64,000 bases of DNA from Candidatus Amarobacter glycogenicus (lineage in GTDB: Bacteria > Chloroflexota > Dehalococcoidia > Tepidiformales > Tepidiformaceae). Under the pieces are notes generated by a model, which made no database searches, was not told the DNA's origin, and worked only from the letters and a program-made list of their open reading frames with translations. This document shows positions 24,312 to 32,083 of the stretch, piece after piece. The position numbers and the translations under genes are program-made. Position 1 is the stretch's first letter; the number at the start of each line of letters is the position of its first letter. The stretch is taken from assembly GCA_016719395.1 (NCBI GenBank), contig JADJZF010000002.1:310001-374000 (forward strand), written 5' to 3'.

Positions 24312-24740
24312 TTGGCCGAAGCCACAGCCGCGGCGCCCGAAGTGCGCCCACTCGTCCCACATCTCACCCTTGGTGAAACCCGCGACAAGGACTACCTGAA
24401 CGGGTCCGTCTGCAAGAACTGCGGTACCCGCTACGTCGGTCCGCGCCTCTTTTGCGGCAAGTGCAGCAGCGATGGACCGTTCGAAAAAGTGCAGCTCGCC
24501 TCCACCGGCGAACTGTACGTGTTCACGATCATCCACCAGGCCACCCCCTACGTTCAGGCGCCCTACATCGCCGCGATCATCGACCTCGATGGCGGCGGAA
24601 GCGTCAACACGAACATCGTCGGCATCGAACCGAAGCCCGAGAACCTGAAGTTCGGCATGAAGGTGAAGATGTTCACCGAGAAGGTTTCGGAAGACCGCGA
24701 AGGCAACAGCTACGTCGCCTACCGCTTCACCCCCGCCTGA
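24312..24740 (+). CDS. OB-fold/zinc-ribbon protein (DUF35 type), partner of the adjacent thiolase
   Basis: The start is taken as TTG 24312 because GAAAGGGGGAA lies 6-16 bp upstream; no ATG is available near the family N-terminus. The 142-residue product has the rubredoxin-like zinc ribbon CKNCGTRYVGPRLFCGKC (about 37-54) followed by an OB fold (GELYVFTIIHQATPYVQAPYIAAIIDLDGG). Such proteins form complexes with SCP2-type thiolases and hydratases in acyl-CoA or steroid side-chain breakdown, or with archaeal-type HMG-CoA synthases, where they bind CoA substrates. The thiolase gene follows at 27 bp, which fits this role. Confidence 0.85.
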   Translation: MAEATAAAPEVRPLVPHLTLGETRDKDYLNGSVCKNCGTRYVGPRLFCGKCSSDGPFEKVQLASTGELYVFTIIHQATPYVQAPYIAAIIDLDGGGSVNTNIVGIEPKPENLKFGMKVKMFTEKVSEDREGNSYVAYRFTPA

Positions 24741-24767
24741 TAAAGCGACCAGGAAGGAAACAGCCAC

Positions 24768-25964
24768 ATGCGTGAAGTAGCAATCGTCGGCGTCTCGATG
24801 ATCAAGTTCGGGCGCTATGCGGACCGGGATTTCTCCCAACTCGCCGCCCAGGCCGGCCTCGAAGCCCTCAAGGATGCCGGCATGAACATGAAGAGCGTCG
24901 AGGCGCTCTACAGTGGGAACCTGTACGCGACCTCCGGGTCCGGCCAGCGAATCCTCCAGCAAATGGGCCAGACCGGCATCCCGGTCGTCAACGTGGCCAA
25001 TGCCTGCGCCACCGGCTCCACCGCCTTCCGCGAGGCGTACTTCGCCATCGCCAGCGGCGCCTACGATGTCGCCATGGCCGTCGGCTCCGAACAAATGGGC
25101 AAGCAGGGCCTGCTCGGCTCCCGCGGCGACCCCGCCACCAGCCTCGAAGGCCGCGTCGGCTCCTACATGATGCCCGCCGTCTTTGGCATGGCCGGCATGG
25201 AACACGCCCGCGCCCATGGCACCCAGATGGAACACTTCGCGATGGCGAGCGTGAAGAACCACTTCCACAGCACTGGCAACCCCCTCGCCCAGTACCAGAA
25301 GGAATCGCCGCTCGATGAAGTGATGAACGCGCGGATGATCGCCTACCCCAACACGCTCCTGATGTGCTGCCCCACCGGCGATGGCGCCGCCGCGGCCATC
25401 CTCTGCTCGATGGACAAGGCCCGCCAGTTCACCACCCAGCCGATCAAGATCGCAGCCAGCGTCCTCACCAGCGACCCGTGGTCCGTCCGCGATGAAACGC
25501 TCGCAGATATCAACACCCTCACCCGCAACGCCGCCAAGATCGCCTACGAGCAGGCCGGCATCGGCCCGGAGGACCTCGACCAGGTCGAACTCCACGACTG
25601 CTTCGCCACCGCCGAACTCCTCCATTACGAGAACCTCGGCCTTTGCGACGAAGGTATGGCCGGCAAGCACATCGCAAGCGGTGCCACCTGGATCGGTAAC
25701 AAGATCCCGACGAAGTACGAAGAGGACATCGCCCCCTTCGTCGACAAGACCTACAAGCCCAAGACCAAGACCGTGGTGAACGCCAGCGGCGGCCTCCTTT
25801 CCAAGGGCCACCCGCTCGGAGCCACCGGTGTCGCCAACATCGCGGAAATCGTCTTCCACCTGCGCGGCCAGGCCGGCGCGCGCCAGGTCGAAGGCTCCAA
25901 GATCGGGATGGCCCATGTCATCGGCCTCTGCTCCGCCTGCACCCTGAACATCATTCAGAAGTAA
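24768..25964 (+). CDS. SCP2-type thiolase (acetyl-CoA acetyltransferase family)
   Basis: The 398-residue enzyme has the nucleophilic cysteine in VANACATGSTAFREAY (about residue 83), VELHDCFATAELLHYENLG with the thiolase His/Asp region, and GGLLSKGHPLGATGVANIAEI with the catalytic histidine near residue 350. These are the features of SCPx/SCP2-like thiolases, which lack the second catalytic cysteine of classical thiolases. A thiolytic or retro-aldol role in acyl-CoA breakdown is likely, together with the DUF35 partner upstream. The gene ends at a strong terminator (25988-26013). Confidence 0.9.
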   Translation: MREVAIVGVSMIKFGRYADRDFSQLAAQAGLEALKDAGMNMKSVEALYSGNLYATSGSGQRILQQMGQTGIPVVNVANACATGSTAFREAYFAIASGAYDVAMAVGSEQMGKQGLLGSRGDPATSLEGRVGSYMMPAVFGMAGMEHARAHGTQMEHFAMASVKNHFHSTGNPLAQYQKESPLDEVMNARMIAYPNTLLMCCPTGDGAAAAILCSMDKARQFTTQPIKIAASVLTSDPWSVRDETLADINTLTRNAAKIAYEQAGIGPEDLDQVELHDCFATAELLHYENLGLCDEGMAGKHIASGATWIGNKIPTKYEEDIAPFVDKTYKPKTKTVVNASGGLLSKGHPLGATGVANIAEIVFHLRGQAGARQVEGSKIGMAHVIGLCSACTLNIIQK

Positions 25965-25987
25965 CCACGGCAGCACACGCACACGCC

Positions 25988-26013
25988 AAAGGCGGCCCCC
26001 TGGGGCCGCCTTT
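25988..26013 (+). terminator. Intrinsic terminator after the thiolase gene
   Basis: An almost perfect palindrome, AAAGGCGGCCCC then GGGGCCGCCTTT around a 2-base centre, is followed by TTTCCGTTT. It lies 24 bp after the thiolase stop and is the end of the OB-fold/thiolase operon. Confidence 0.85.
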
Positions 26014-26079
26014 CCGTTTGCGCCGGGGAGCAAGCCCCCTGTCTTCCACATTCGTCGCCGAAGCCCGAAGGTGGAAGTG

Positions 26080-27075
26080 ATGGATCCCGCCGCCGCCGCC
26101 GAACCGGTCTCTCCCGAAGTGCTCGAAGCATTCGGTTTCCCCGGCGCCGGTTGTTCACGGCTCGAAGGCGGCCTCATGAACCAGCACTGGCTCGTCAGCT
26201 CCGGCGAACGCCGCTGCGTCATCCGCCGCTACCACCTTCTCCGGACCGCCGCGGCGATCGGCTGGGAACAGGACCTCGTCGAGCATGCGGGTTCACGAGG
26301 CTGGCCGGTAGCGCCGGCCCTTCCCGCCATCGATGGCACGAAGCTCGTCGCCCACGCGGGCCGGCTCTGGGCGGCAGCCGCCTACCTCGAGGGCGAAACC
26401 GGCGCCATGGAAACGCCCGCGAGCTTCCACATCGCCGGCCGGCTCCTCGGCCGGCTTCACCGGGACCTTGCGAGCTTCGAGCTCGATGGCCAACGGCCGG
26501 ACTTCGGCAAGACGTGGGAACTCGACGCCGCGGTCGCCCCCGCCGGTGAAGGTTCGTTCAACGACTTGCTAGCCGCCTTCGCTCGCGAGCATCCGGACCT
26601 TGCCTCGCTCATCCGCCGCCAGCGCTACCGCAACCTTCGTGAACTCGCTCGCCTGAAGTATCCCGACCTGCCCGATCGCCCCATCCACGGTGACTTCCAG
26701 CGGTCGAACCTGCTCTGGACAGACGGCCGCTTCTCCGGCCTGCTCGATTTCGACCAGTCCCGGCGCGACGCGCTCGTTTGCGACATCGCCCCGCTCTTGA
26801 TGCCGTTCCAGCCGCTCGACCAGAAGCTCGCCGCGGCTCTGCTCTCGGGCTACCAGACAGTTCGCCCCCTGTCCGATGCGGAGTGGGAGCTGCTACCAGC
26901 CCTTGTCCGCTCGGCACTGCTGTGGTGGGTCGCATTCCTGCTCGTTCAGTGGCGGACCCGCGGAGGATCGGTGGAAGGCATCGCCCGCACCATGACCGTC
27001 CGCTTCCCTGCCTTCGAGGCTGCGGAGCCCGCCTACCGCGGGCTCCGCGCGGGGACGTCTCCCAGCGCCGGCTGA
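26080..27075 (+). CDS. Phosphotransferase of the aminoglycoside / homoserine kinase type II (APH) family
   Basis: The 331-residue protein has the kinase-like motifs of the family: catalytic loop IHGDFQRSNLLW (about residue 202-213, HxDxxxxN-like) and LLDFDQSRRDALVCDIAPLL with the magnesium-binding aspartate. The upstream half contains ALPAIDGTKLVAHAGRLWAAAAYLEGE, the nucleotide-binding hairpin and linker of ThrB2-type kinases. Homoserine kinase type II or a small-alcohol kinase is more likely than antibiotic resistance, given the chromosomal context, but the substrate is open. ATG 26080 is favoured over GTG 26071, which is in frame nine bases earlier. Confidence 0.8.
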   Translation: MDPAAAAEPVSPEVLEAFGFPGAGCSRLEGGLMNQHWLVSSGERRCVIRRYHLLRTAAAIGWEQDLVEHAGSRGWPVAPALPAIDGTKLVAHAGRLWAAAAYLEGETGAMETPASFHIAGRLLGRLHRDLASFELDGQRPDFGKTWELDAAVAPAGEGSFNDLLAAFAREHPDLASLIRRQRYRNLRELARLKYPDLPDRPIHGDFQRSNLLWTDGRFSGLLDFDQSRRDALVCDIAPLLMPFQPLDQKLAAALLSGYQTVRPLSDAEWELLPALVRSALLWWVAFLLVQWRTRGGSVEGIARTMTVRFPAFEAAEPAYRGLRAGTSPSAG

Positions 27076-27136
27076 GCCACGTCATGCCACCACCCGAATC
27101 GCACCCGGGTGTTTGCCGGATGCTCCGCCACGGCCC

Positions 27137-27253
27137 TTAGCAGCAGTCGTCCTTGTAGCCGCACGTCCGGCAGACGGCCAGCCGCGAGCCTTTGATGTCC
27201 GCGAGCAGGTCGCCGCAGCGGAGACACACCTGGAGTGGTATCGAGTTGCCCAT
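27137..27253 (-). CDS. 38-residue zinc-ribbon micro-protein
   Basis: The reverse strand encodes MGNSIPLQVCLRCGDLLADI, then KGSRLAVCRTCGYKDDCC. Two CxxC knuckles 16 residues apart make a compact zinc ribbon, and the final CC adds two more thiols. The spacing, the conserved-looking GYKDDCC end and the lack of stop codons argue for a real gene. There is no good ribosome-binding site (GGAAG lies directly against the ATG). It faces the phosphotransferase gene tail to tail. Confidence 0.6.
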   Translation of the reverse strand: MGNSIPLQVCLRCGDLLADIKGSRLAVCRTCGYKDDCC

Positions 27254-27310
27254 CTTCCGGCAATTCACCCATCTGGCCGCGCTGTTGTCAACGAAGAAAG
27301 GATAAACCGC

Positions 27311-27340
27311 TTGACAAGGTTAGCATTTGCGCCCTAGATT
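27311..27340 (+). promoter_or_regulatory. Sigma-70-type promoter
   Basis: TTGACA at 27311-27316 is a perfect -35 element and is followed after 17-18 bp by CTAGATT (27334-27340), a fair -10 element. It is the best promoter match I see in the window. It lies about 230 bp before the cupredoxin gene and 75 bp before an intrinsic terminator-like hairpin. Confidence 0.6.
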
Positions 27341-27414
27341 CCGTTGGGAAGTCACCGTCCACGAAACTCCCATCTCGCCGTCAAAGAGTCGCGCACCCCG
27401 CCTCTCTTCCTTGG

Positions 27415-27437
27415 AAGGCCCCCGTTTCGGGGGCCTT
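27415..27437 (+). terminator. Hairpin terminator upstream of the cupredoxin gene
   Basis: AAGGCCCCCG and CGGGGGCCTT form a perfect 10-bp stem around a TTT loop. It lies between the promoter at 27311 and the cupredoxin gene, so it either ends a short RNA of roughly 90 bases or acts as an attenuator. The following bases are CTACCCCTCCC, without a run of T. Confidence 0.6.
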
Positions 27438-27481
27438 CTACCCCTCCCGGAAAAGGCCCGGTATATGCTGTCTATCGGAGA

Positions 27482-27499
27482 TCGTGACATTCGTCACGA
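27482..27499. promoter_or_regulatory. Crp/Fnr-like operator upstream of the cupredoxin gene
   Basis: TCGTGAC (27482-27488) and GTCACGA (27493-27499) form a perfect inverted repeat. Its core, GTGA-N6-TCAC, equals the inner part of the classical Crp site TGTGA-N6-TCACA. The window encodes one Crp/Fnr regulator at 17154. No other gene evidence supports binding. Confidence 0.45.
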
Positions 27500-27565
27500 C
27501 TTCCCTATGCACTCGTCCGGCTACCGGAGAAACTGGGGGCATCGCCACGAACGGGGGACCTTCCC

Positions 27566-27950
27566 ATGAACGCCCGCATTGCCTTCTCCGCTGTCGCAGC
27601 GGCCGCTCTTGCTCGTCAGTGCGCTCTTCCTTTCCTCATGCGGTAGCTCGGACGGCGATTCCGCCAACTCCGGTATCGCCAACAACGTGGCTGGGGTCCC
27701 GGACGGTGTGCCGTTCGTCGATCAGGACAGCCTCAAGTTCATCCCTACCAGCCTCAAAGTGAAGGTCGGAGACATCGTTTACTTCAAGAACAGCGAGACC
27801 GCGCTCCACACGGTGACGATCGAAGGGAAGAACGAGTCCGGGAACATGAAGAAGGACGCTGTCTTCACGTGGACCCCGAAGACTGCAGGCGAATACAAGA
27901 TCACCTGCGACTTCCATCCCCAGATGAAAGCCACGATTACCGTCGAATAG
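27566..27950 (+). CDS. Plastocyanin-like cupredoxin lipoprotein, signal peptide probably frameshifted
   Basis: The mature part has the type-1 copper ligands of plastocyanins: His in TALHTVTIEG, then Cys, His and Met in YKITCDFHPQMKATITVE. It follows a lipobox LFLSSC, so the protein is lipid-anchored and probably carries electrons outside the cytoplasm. The long frame is open from TTG 27579, which has no ribosome-binding site. ATG 27566, which follows GGGGGA, gives MNARIAFSAVAAAA and then leaves frame; removing one T near 27612 joins it to LLLVSALFLSSC, and the total length agrees with one extra base. I annotate from the ATG and regard the shift as a likely sequence error. Confidence 0.7.
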
Positions 27951-27956
27951 CCATGC

Positions 27957-29343
27957 TCAGGGGCTCTTGAACGCTGTCCCGGCCCCGAGTCTGACGACGA
28001 CATCCGCGCCCTCGGGTATGTCGTCCGCCTTTTCGATGAGTCTGAGATCGAACAGCCCCCGCAGCTTCTCCGCGGTGTACCGCTTCCCCGTCACGTCGAA
28101 TATCCCCGGCTCGTCCACCCCAGTGACCTCTTCCATGCTCAGGAAGGCGGGTGGGATCCCGAACACCCCGCCGTGGACCAGCGCCGCCTTGGCCAGCGCC
28201 TCCTCGCCGGCCGCGTACTGAAACACGATTCGAGGGGCTTCGCCTCGCAGTTCAGGGTCCGCCATGAAGCGGTCGATGATGTCGTAAACCCGGTCCTGGT
28301 CCTGGAGGAGTACCAGTTGTCCGTCCTCGGCAATGCTCCCGTACATCGCGGCGCCGAGGGAGAACGTCTCGATCCGGGAGAGGTCCATCTGTTTCGCGAG
28401 CAGCGCAAATCCGGGGATCTGCGCCGTGTCAATGTCCGTCCGGATTGCGTGGCGGTAGGCGTCCCACGTTTCCGGCAGCTTCGACACAAGGCCCAGGCCC
28501 ACCGACTTGTCGGCGACGGCCTGGATGACGAGTTGCTGACGTTCGATGCGCTTCAGGTCGCCATCGACGCGCACCCGCGAGTAACCAAGCGCCTGGGCGC
28601 CGCTCATGCGCTGTTGGCCGGCTTTCACCGTCTGGTCGGGAAAGGAATCCAGCGAGTCCGTGCCGTAGTCGGAGATGTCCGCCGGGACCGTGATCTCGAT
28701 CCCTCCAATCGCATCGATCAGTTCGACGAACCCCACCCAGTCGATCACCACGAACTGGTGAACGTCGATGCTGAAGTTCTTCTCAACCGCCGCGACACAG
28801 GCCGCTGCGCCGCCGCCGGGGTACTTATAGAACTGCCCGTAGCTGTACGCCGCGTTGATCTTGTTCTGGGCCCACACCCCGGTCGTGTTGCCGAAAGGGG
28901 ATGTCGGCCCACGTGTCGCGCGGGATGGCCAGCAACTGCAGGTTGCCCGCGTGCTTATCGATGCTCGCCACGAACATCGTGTCGGCCCGGTAGGAGGCGC
29001 TCTCCGGCTCGCCCGGCCTTCGGTCCAGCCCAAGCACGAGGATGTTCAGGCGGTCATCGGGACTCCATGGCGCCCGCGTAGTCGTCGAAACTCCCGGCAG
29101 CGAAACATCGACGCCGATGTCGGTAGCGGGGATCGCGAGAGTCACCGCCGGCACGGCCAGTTCGTTCCCTGGAAACAGGTAACCGTCGATTCGCTGGTAG
29201 GCGAAAACTGAGGAGTAGACGGCCCCGAGGGCGACGCCAATAATGGCGCCGACGCACCCGGTCCGCCGGGAGATGCTCAGGTTCACGTGGGGCCCGACCG
29301 TCGGATTTGCGCCACCGTAGGTTCCGCCGCACCCCTCAGTCAA
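27957..29343 (-). pseudogene. LytR-CpsA-Psr (LCP) family protein, broken by one frameshift
   Basis: Frame 1 gives a short cytoplasmic part, one membrane helix (GCVGAIIGVALGAVYSSVFAY), then DRLNILVLGLDRRPGEPESA and YRADTMFVASIDKHAGNLQLLAIPRDTWADIPF, the LCP catalytic core. Frame 2 continues with NTTGVWAQNKINAAYSYGQF and YKYPGGGAAACVAAVEKNF, then FVVIDWVGFVELIDAIGGIEI, again canonical LCP. One extra T in CCCTTTCGG (coding strand, near 28896) explains the break, and total length fits a 461-residue protein plus one base. LCP enzymes attach glycopolymers to peptidoglycan or other lipid-linked acceptors. The C-terminal 130 residues (after the LCP core) resemble a LytR_C domain. GTG 29286 is an alternative start. 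Confidence 0.75.
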
Positions 29344-29360
29344 GGAATGCGTAAAGCCGT

Positions 29361-30527
29361 ATGTCCCGCCCGCTCATCATCCGAAACGGGGTCGTGGCCC
29401 TGCCCTCCGGCCCGTCACGTTCCGATATCCTCTGCCGTGATGGCCGTATCGTCGCCATCGGGAACGGCTTGAACGCCCCCGAAGCCGAGGTCGTCAATGC
29501 GGCCGCGCTCACCATCGGCCCTGGCTTCGTCGATGTCCATGTCCATGGTGGCGGAGGGCATTCATTTCTCACCCACGATCAGTTCCGCATCCGTGACTAC
29601 GCAGCATGGGCGCCCCGCAACGGGGTCACCTCGTTCCTCGTGAGTACCGTCGGTCGCGATGCCGCCGATACCGTGGAGATCTTCGCAGCACTCCGCCCGG
29701 CCATCCATTCGACGTCCGGCGCCGAGGCTCTCGGCTTCCACCTGGAAGGCCCCTTCATCAACCCGCTCCGCCACGGCGCCTTCCCCCCGGCGATGCTCCG
29801 GCCACCGGTGCGCGAGGAGTTTCTTCGCTTCCAGGAAGCTGCCGGCGGCCATATCCGCCAGGTAACCCTCGCTCCCGAACTCCCCCTTGCCCTCGATCTC
29901 GCGGGGGCGATCACCGCCAGCGGCGCCATTCCGGCCATGGGCCATACCGATGCCAACAGCGAACAGTGCCGAGCCGGCTTCGAATCCGGGATCCGCCACG
30001 TCACCCACCTCTTCAATGCGATGCGGCCCATCCACCAGCGAGAAGGCGGCCCGATCATCGCCGCCCTCCTCGAAGACGCCGTCACCTGTGAGTTGATCTG
30101 CGATGGCGCACACGTGGACCCCGCCCCGCTCCTCATGGCCTACCGCATCCTCGGGCCACACCGCACCGTCGTCGTCACCGACAACCTGCACCTCGCCGGC
30201 ATGCAGGCCGATTCTGGCCGTTTCGCTGGCGAGGATGTCACCGTCTCCGGCGGGAAGGCGGCAAAAGCCGATGGCACCATCGTCGGCAGTGTCGAGACCA
30301 TGGACCAGCACTTCCGCAACACGATGCGTTTCCTGGGCATCAGCATCTCCACCGCATTCCGCCTGTGCTCCACAAACCCTGCCCGTGTTGCCGGTGCATC
30401 CAATCGCAAGGGCCAGGTCGAACGCGGTATGGACGCCGACCTCGTCCTGCTCGACGGCGACCTCCAGGTCCAGATGACGGTCTGCAGGGGTGAGATCGCC
30501 TTCGACCGGCGGAACCAGACGACCTGA
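29361..30527 (+). CDS. nagA: N-acetylglucosamine-6-phosphate deacetylase
   Basis: NagA removes acetate from GlcNAc-6-phosphate. The 388-residue amidohydrolase shows GPGFVDVHVHGGGGHSFL (metal-binding HxH, about 57-74), HLEGPFINPLRHGAF (glutamate ligand), MGHTDANSEQC, THLFNAMRPIHQREGG and VVTDNLHLAGM with the catalytic aspartate near residue 275. Length is typical. It is divergent from the LCP gene by 17 bp and converges with nagB (20 bp apart); the two together convert GlcNAc-6-P to fructose-6-P. Confidence 0.93.
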   Translation: MSRPLIIRNGVVALPSGPSRSDILCRDGRIVAIGNGLNAPEAEVVNAAALTIGPGFVDVHVHGGGGHSFLTHDQFRIRDYAAWAPRNGVTSFLVSTVGRDAADTVEIFAALRPAIHSTSGAEALGFHLEGPFINPLRHGAFPPAMLRPPVREEFLRFQEAAGGHIRQVTLAPELPLALDLAGAITASGAIPAMGHTDANSEQCRAGFESGIRHVTHLFNAMRPIHQREGGPIIAALLEDAVTCELICDGAHVDPAPLLMAYRILGPHRTVVVTDNLHLAGMQADSGRFAGEDVTVSGGKAAKADGTIVGSVETMDQHFRNTMRFLGISISTAFRLCSTNPARVAGASNRKGQVERGMDADLVLLDGDLQVQMTVCRGEIAFDRRNQTT

Positions 30528-30547
30528 CCTTTCGTTCTGCCTTCGGT

Positions 30548-31264
30548 TTACCCTCGAAGGCCGGACGCCGCAGCCTCATCAAGGATCCAGGCCGTGCCAT
30601 GGCGCCGTACGCTCAGGCTCGCCGGGAGGTCGACGCTCGCTGGCTTTTCGACCGCGGCCGCCACAATAGCCGCCTTGCTGGTGCCGTTCGCCATCACGAT
30701 GACCCGCTCCGCGCCGAGCAGTTCCCTCAATCCGAGGGTCAGGCCCCAATGCGGGGCATCCTCGCCCCAACACGCGGCAGCGCTTCGCCGGGTCTCTTCG
30801 CGGAGTTCCATGCGCCGCACCGTGCTGTCCGCCGCACTCCCGGGTTCGTTGAACGCGAGGTGGCCGTTCATCCCGATCCCGAGGAGCGAGACGGTCAGTC
30901 CGCCGGCCCGTTCGAGCGCCGCCCCCATCCGCCGGCACTCCCTTTCGACATCCTGTGCTCCAGGGTCGAACTGCTCGACGGCGGCAGCGCCGGGGATTGT
31001 AGCCCAGTGCTTCGAGAAGAAGGCGCGGTTGGAACAGCGGTGGTCCCTGGGGCCGCCGTACTCGTCGATGGCGAAGGGCCGCCACGACGAGATGTCCACC
31101 TCTCCGGCATGCGCCGCCGCCGCGAGTCGCTCGTAGAGCGCCACCGGGGTGTTGCCCGTCGGCAACCCGATCACCGGGTGATCGCGGTCGCGCACTGCGT
31201 CCAGGAGCGCCTTGAGGCACGCCTCGCCGAAACCCTCCGCCGTGGCAACGCGCACATCAACCAT
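30548..31264 (-). CDS. nagB: Glucosamine-6-phosphate deaminase
   Basis: The 238-residue product, started at ATG 31264 (MVDVRVATAEGFGEACLKAL), has IGLPTGNTPVALYERL, FAIDEYGGPRDHRCSNRAF with the catalytic acidic pair, and GIGMNGHLAFNEPGSAADS with the catalytic histidine and glutamate. It is the short form without the allosteric C-terminal segment of E. coli NagB (266 residues). The open frame reaches back to 31345, but that part is the antisense of the neighbour. Its start overlaps the stop of the metal-receptor gene by 8 bp, so both are probably on one message. Confidence 0.9.
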   Translation of the reverse strand: MVDVRVATAEGFGEACLKALLDAVRDRDHPVIGLPTGNTPVALYERLAAAAHAGEVDISSWRPFAIDEYGGPRDHRCSNRAFFSKHWATIPGAAAVEQFDPGAQDVERECRRMGAALERAGGLTVSLLGIGMNGHLAFNEPGSAADSTVRRMELREETRRSAAACWGEDAPHWGLTLGLRELLGAERVIVMANGTSKAAIVAAAVEKPASVDLPASLSVRRHGTAWILDEAAASGLRG

Positions 31265-31997
31265 TCTGAGCTTCTCGTAGGATCGCTCGCAGGGCGCCGA
31301 TCGCCGCCGGCATGCGCGGCCCGTACCACCAGAGCAACTTGCCATCGATCACACGCGCTGGCGCGAACTGCCCGTAGTACCTTGCGTGGCCGTCATCGAA
31401 CGGGAATGGCTCGTCAGGCAAGAGGATGAAGTCCGGCGAGAGCGCCGCCAGTTCACCGTGTGCCAGCTCCGGGTAACGCTCGCGGTGGCCCAGCACGTTC
31501 ACGCCGCCGCATTCGTCGATAAGCGACTGCCCGTACGTCGCGGCCCCCAGCCCGAGCATGGGGTTGTGCCAGACGCCGACGTAGACGCGGGTCGCTGCCT
31601 GCGCCAACTGTGCGGTCAGGAGCGCTGCTTCGATCTCCTCCTCCAGCTGCGCCGCAGGCTCGCGCCGCTCCAGGAGCTCCCCCATCTGCCGGATCCCGCC
31701 AATCGCCTCGCGCACACTGTCGATCTCCGTCACCAGGACCTCGATGCCCCGCGCGCGCAAGGCCTCGACGTCTTCCCGCCGGTTCTCTTCCTTGTTCGAG
31801 ATGACGAGGTCCGGCCTGAGCGCTGCGATCGCGGCGATATCCGGGTCCTTTGTCCCTCCGGCCGGCGGGACCCGCTTCGCGATAGACGCCGGCTCCGTGC
31901 AGTAGCGCGTCCGGCCCACCAGCGAGTCGCCGGCCCCGAGGTATGCGATGAGTTCCGTGAGGCTTGGCACGAGCGACACGATGCGTGTTGGTGGCAC
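31257..31997 (-). CDS. BtuF-like helical-backbone metal receptor, without signal peptide
   Basis: From GTG 31997 the 246-residue product reads VPPTRIVSLVPSLTELIAYLG, the opening of periplasmic cobalamin/siderophore-binding domains, with GGTKDPDIAAIAALRPDLVISNKEENRREDVEAL, the second-lobe DECGGVNVLGHRERYPEL and FILLPDEPFPFDD. Family members normally are secreted and deliver a ligand to an ABC importer; here no signal or lipobox is present and no ABC permease or ATPase lies nearby. It may be a cytoplasmic ligand-binding variant. A strong terminator separates it from the upstream protease gene. Confidence 0.8.
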   Translation of the reverse strand: MPPTRIVSLVPSLTELIAYLGAGDSLVGRTRYCTEPASIAKRVPPAGGTKDPDIAAIAALRPDLVISNKEENRREDVEALRARGIEVLVTEIDSVREAIGGIRQMGELLERREPAAQLEEEIEAALLTAQLAQAATRVYVGVWHNPMLGLGAATYGQSLIDECGGVNVLGHRERYPELAHGELAALSPDFILLPDEPFPFDDGHARYYGQFAPARVIDGKLLWWYGPRMPAAIGALRAILREAQNG

Positions 31998-32020
31998 TGC
32001 CCCAGCGTACCGCCCGCAAG

Positions 32021-32059
32021 CGAATGAGGCCTCCCGGAACACCCGGGAGGCCTCATTCG
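32021..32059. terminator. Strong hairpin between the HtrA gene and the metal-receptor gene
   Basis: CGAATGAGGCCTCCCGG and its exact complement form a 17-bp stem around a 5-base loop, 25 bp beyond the stop of the protease gene. It has no T run on the reverse strand, but its stability and position make it the likely end of the protease transcript, and it reads equally well on both strands. Confidence 0.8.
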
Positions 32060-32083
32060 TGGAGAGGTCATGTTCAGTCCGGG

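Noticed and set aside
26080..27075. Aminoglycoside resistance gene
   Set aside because: The APH fold is also that of homoserine and choline kinases; there is no resistance-type context.
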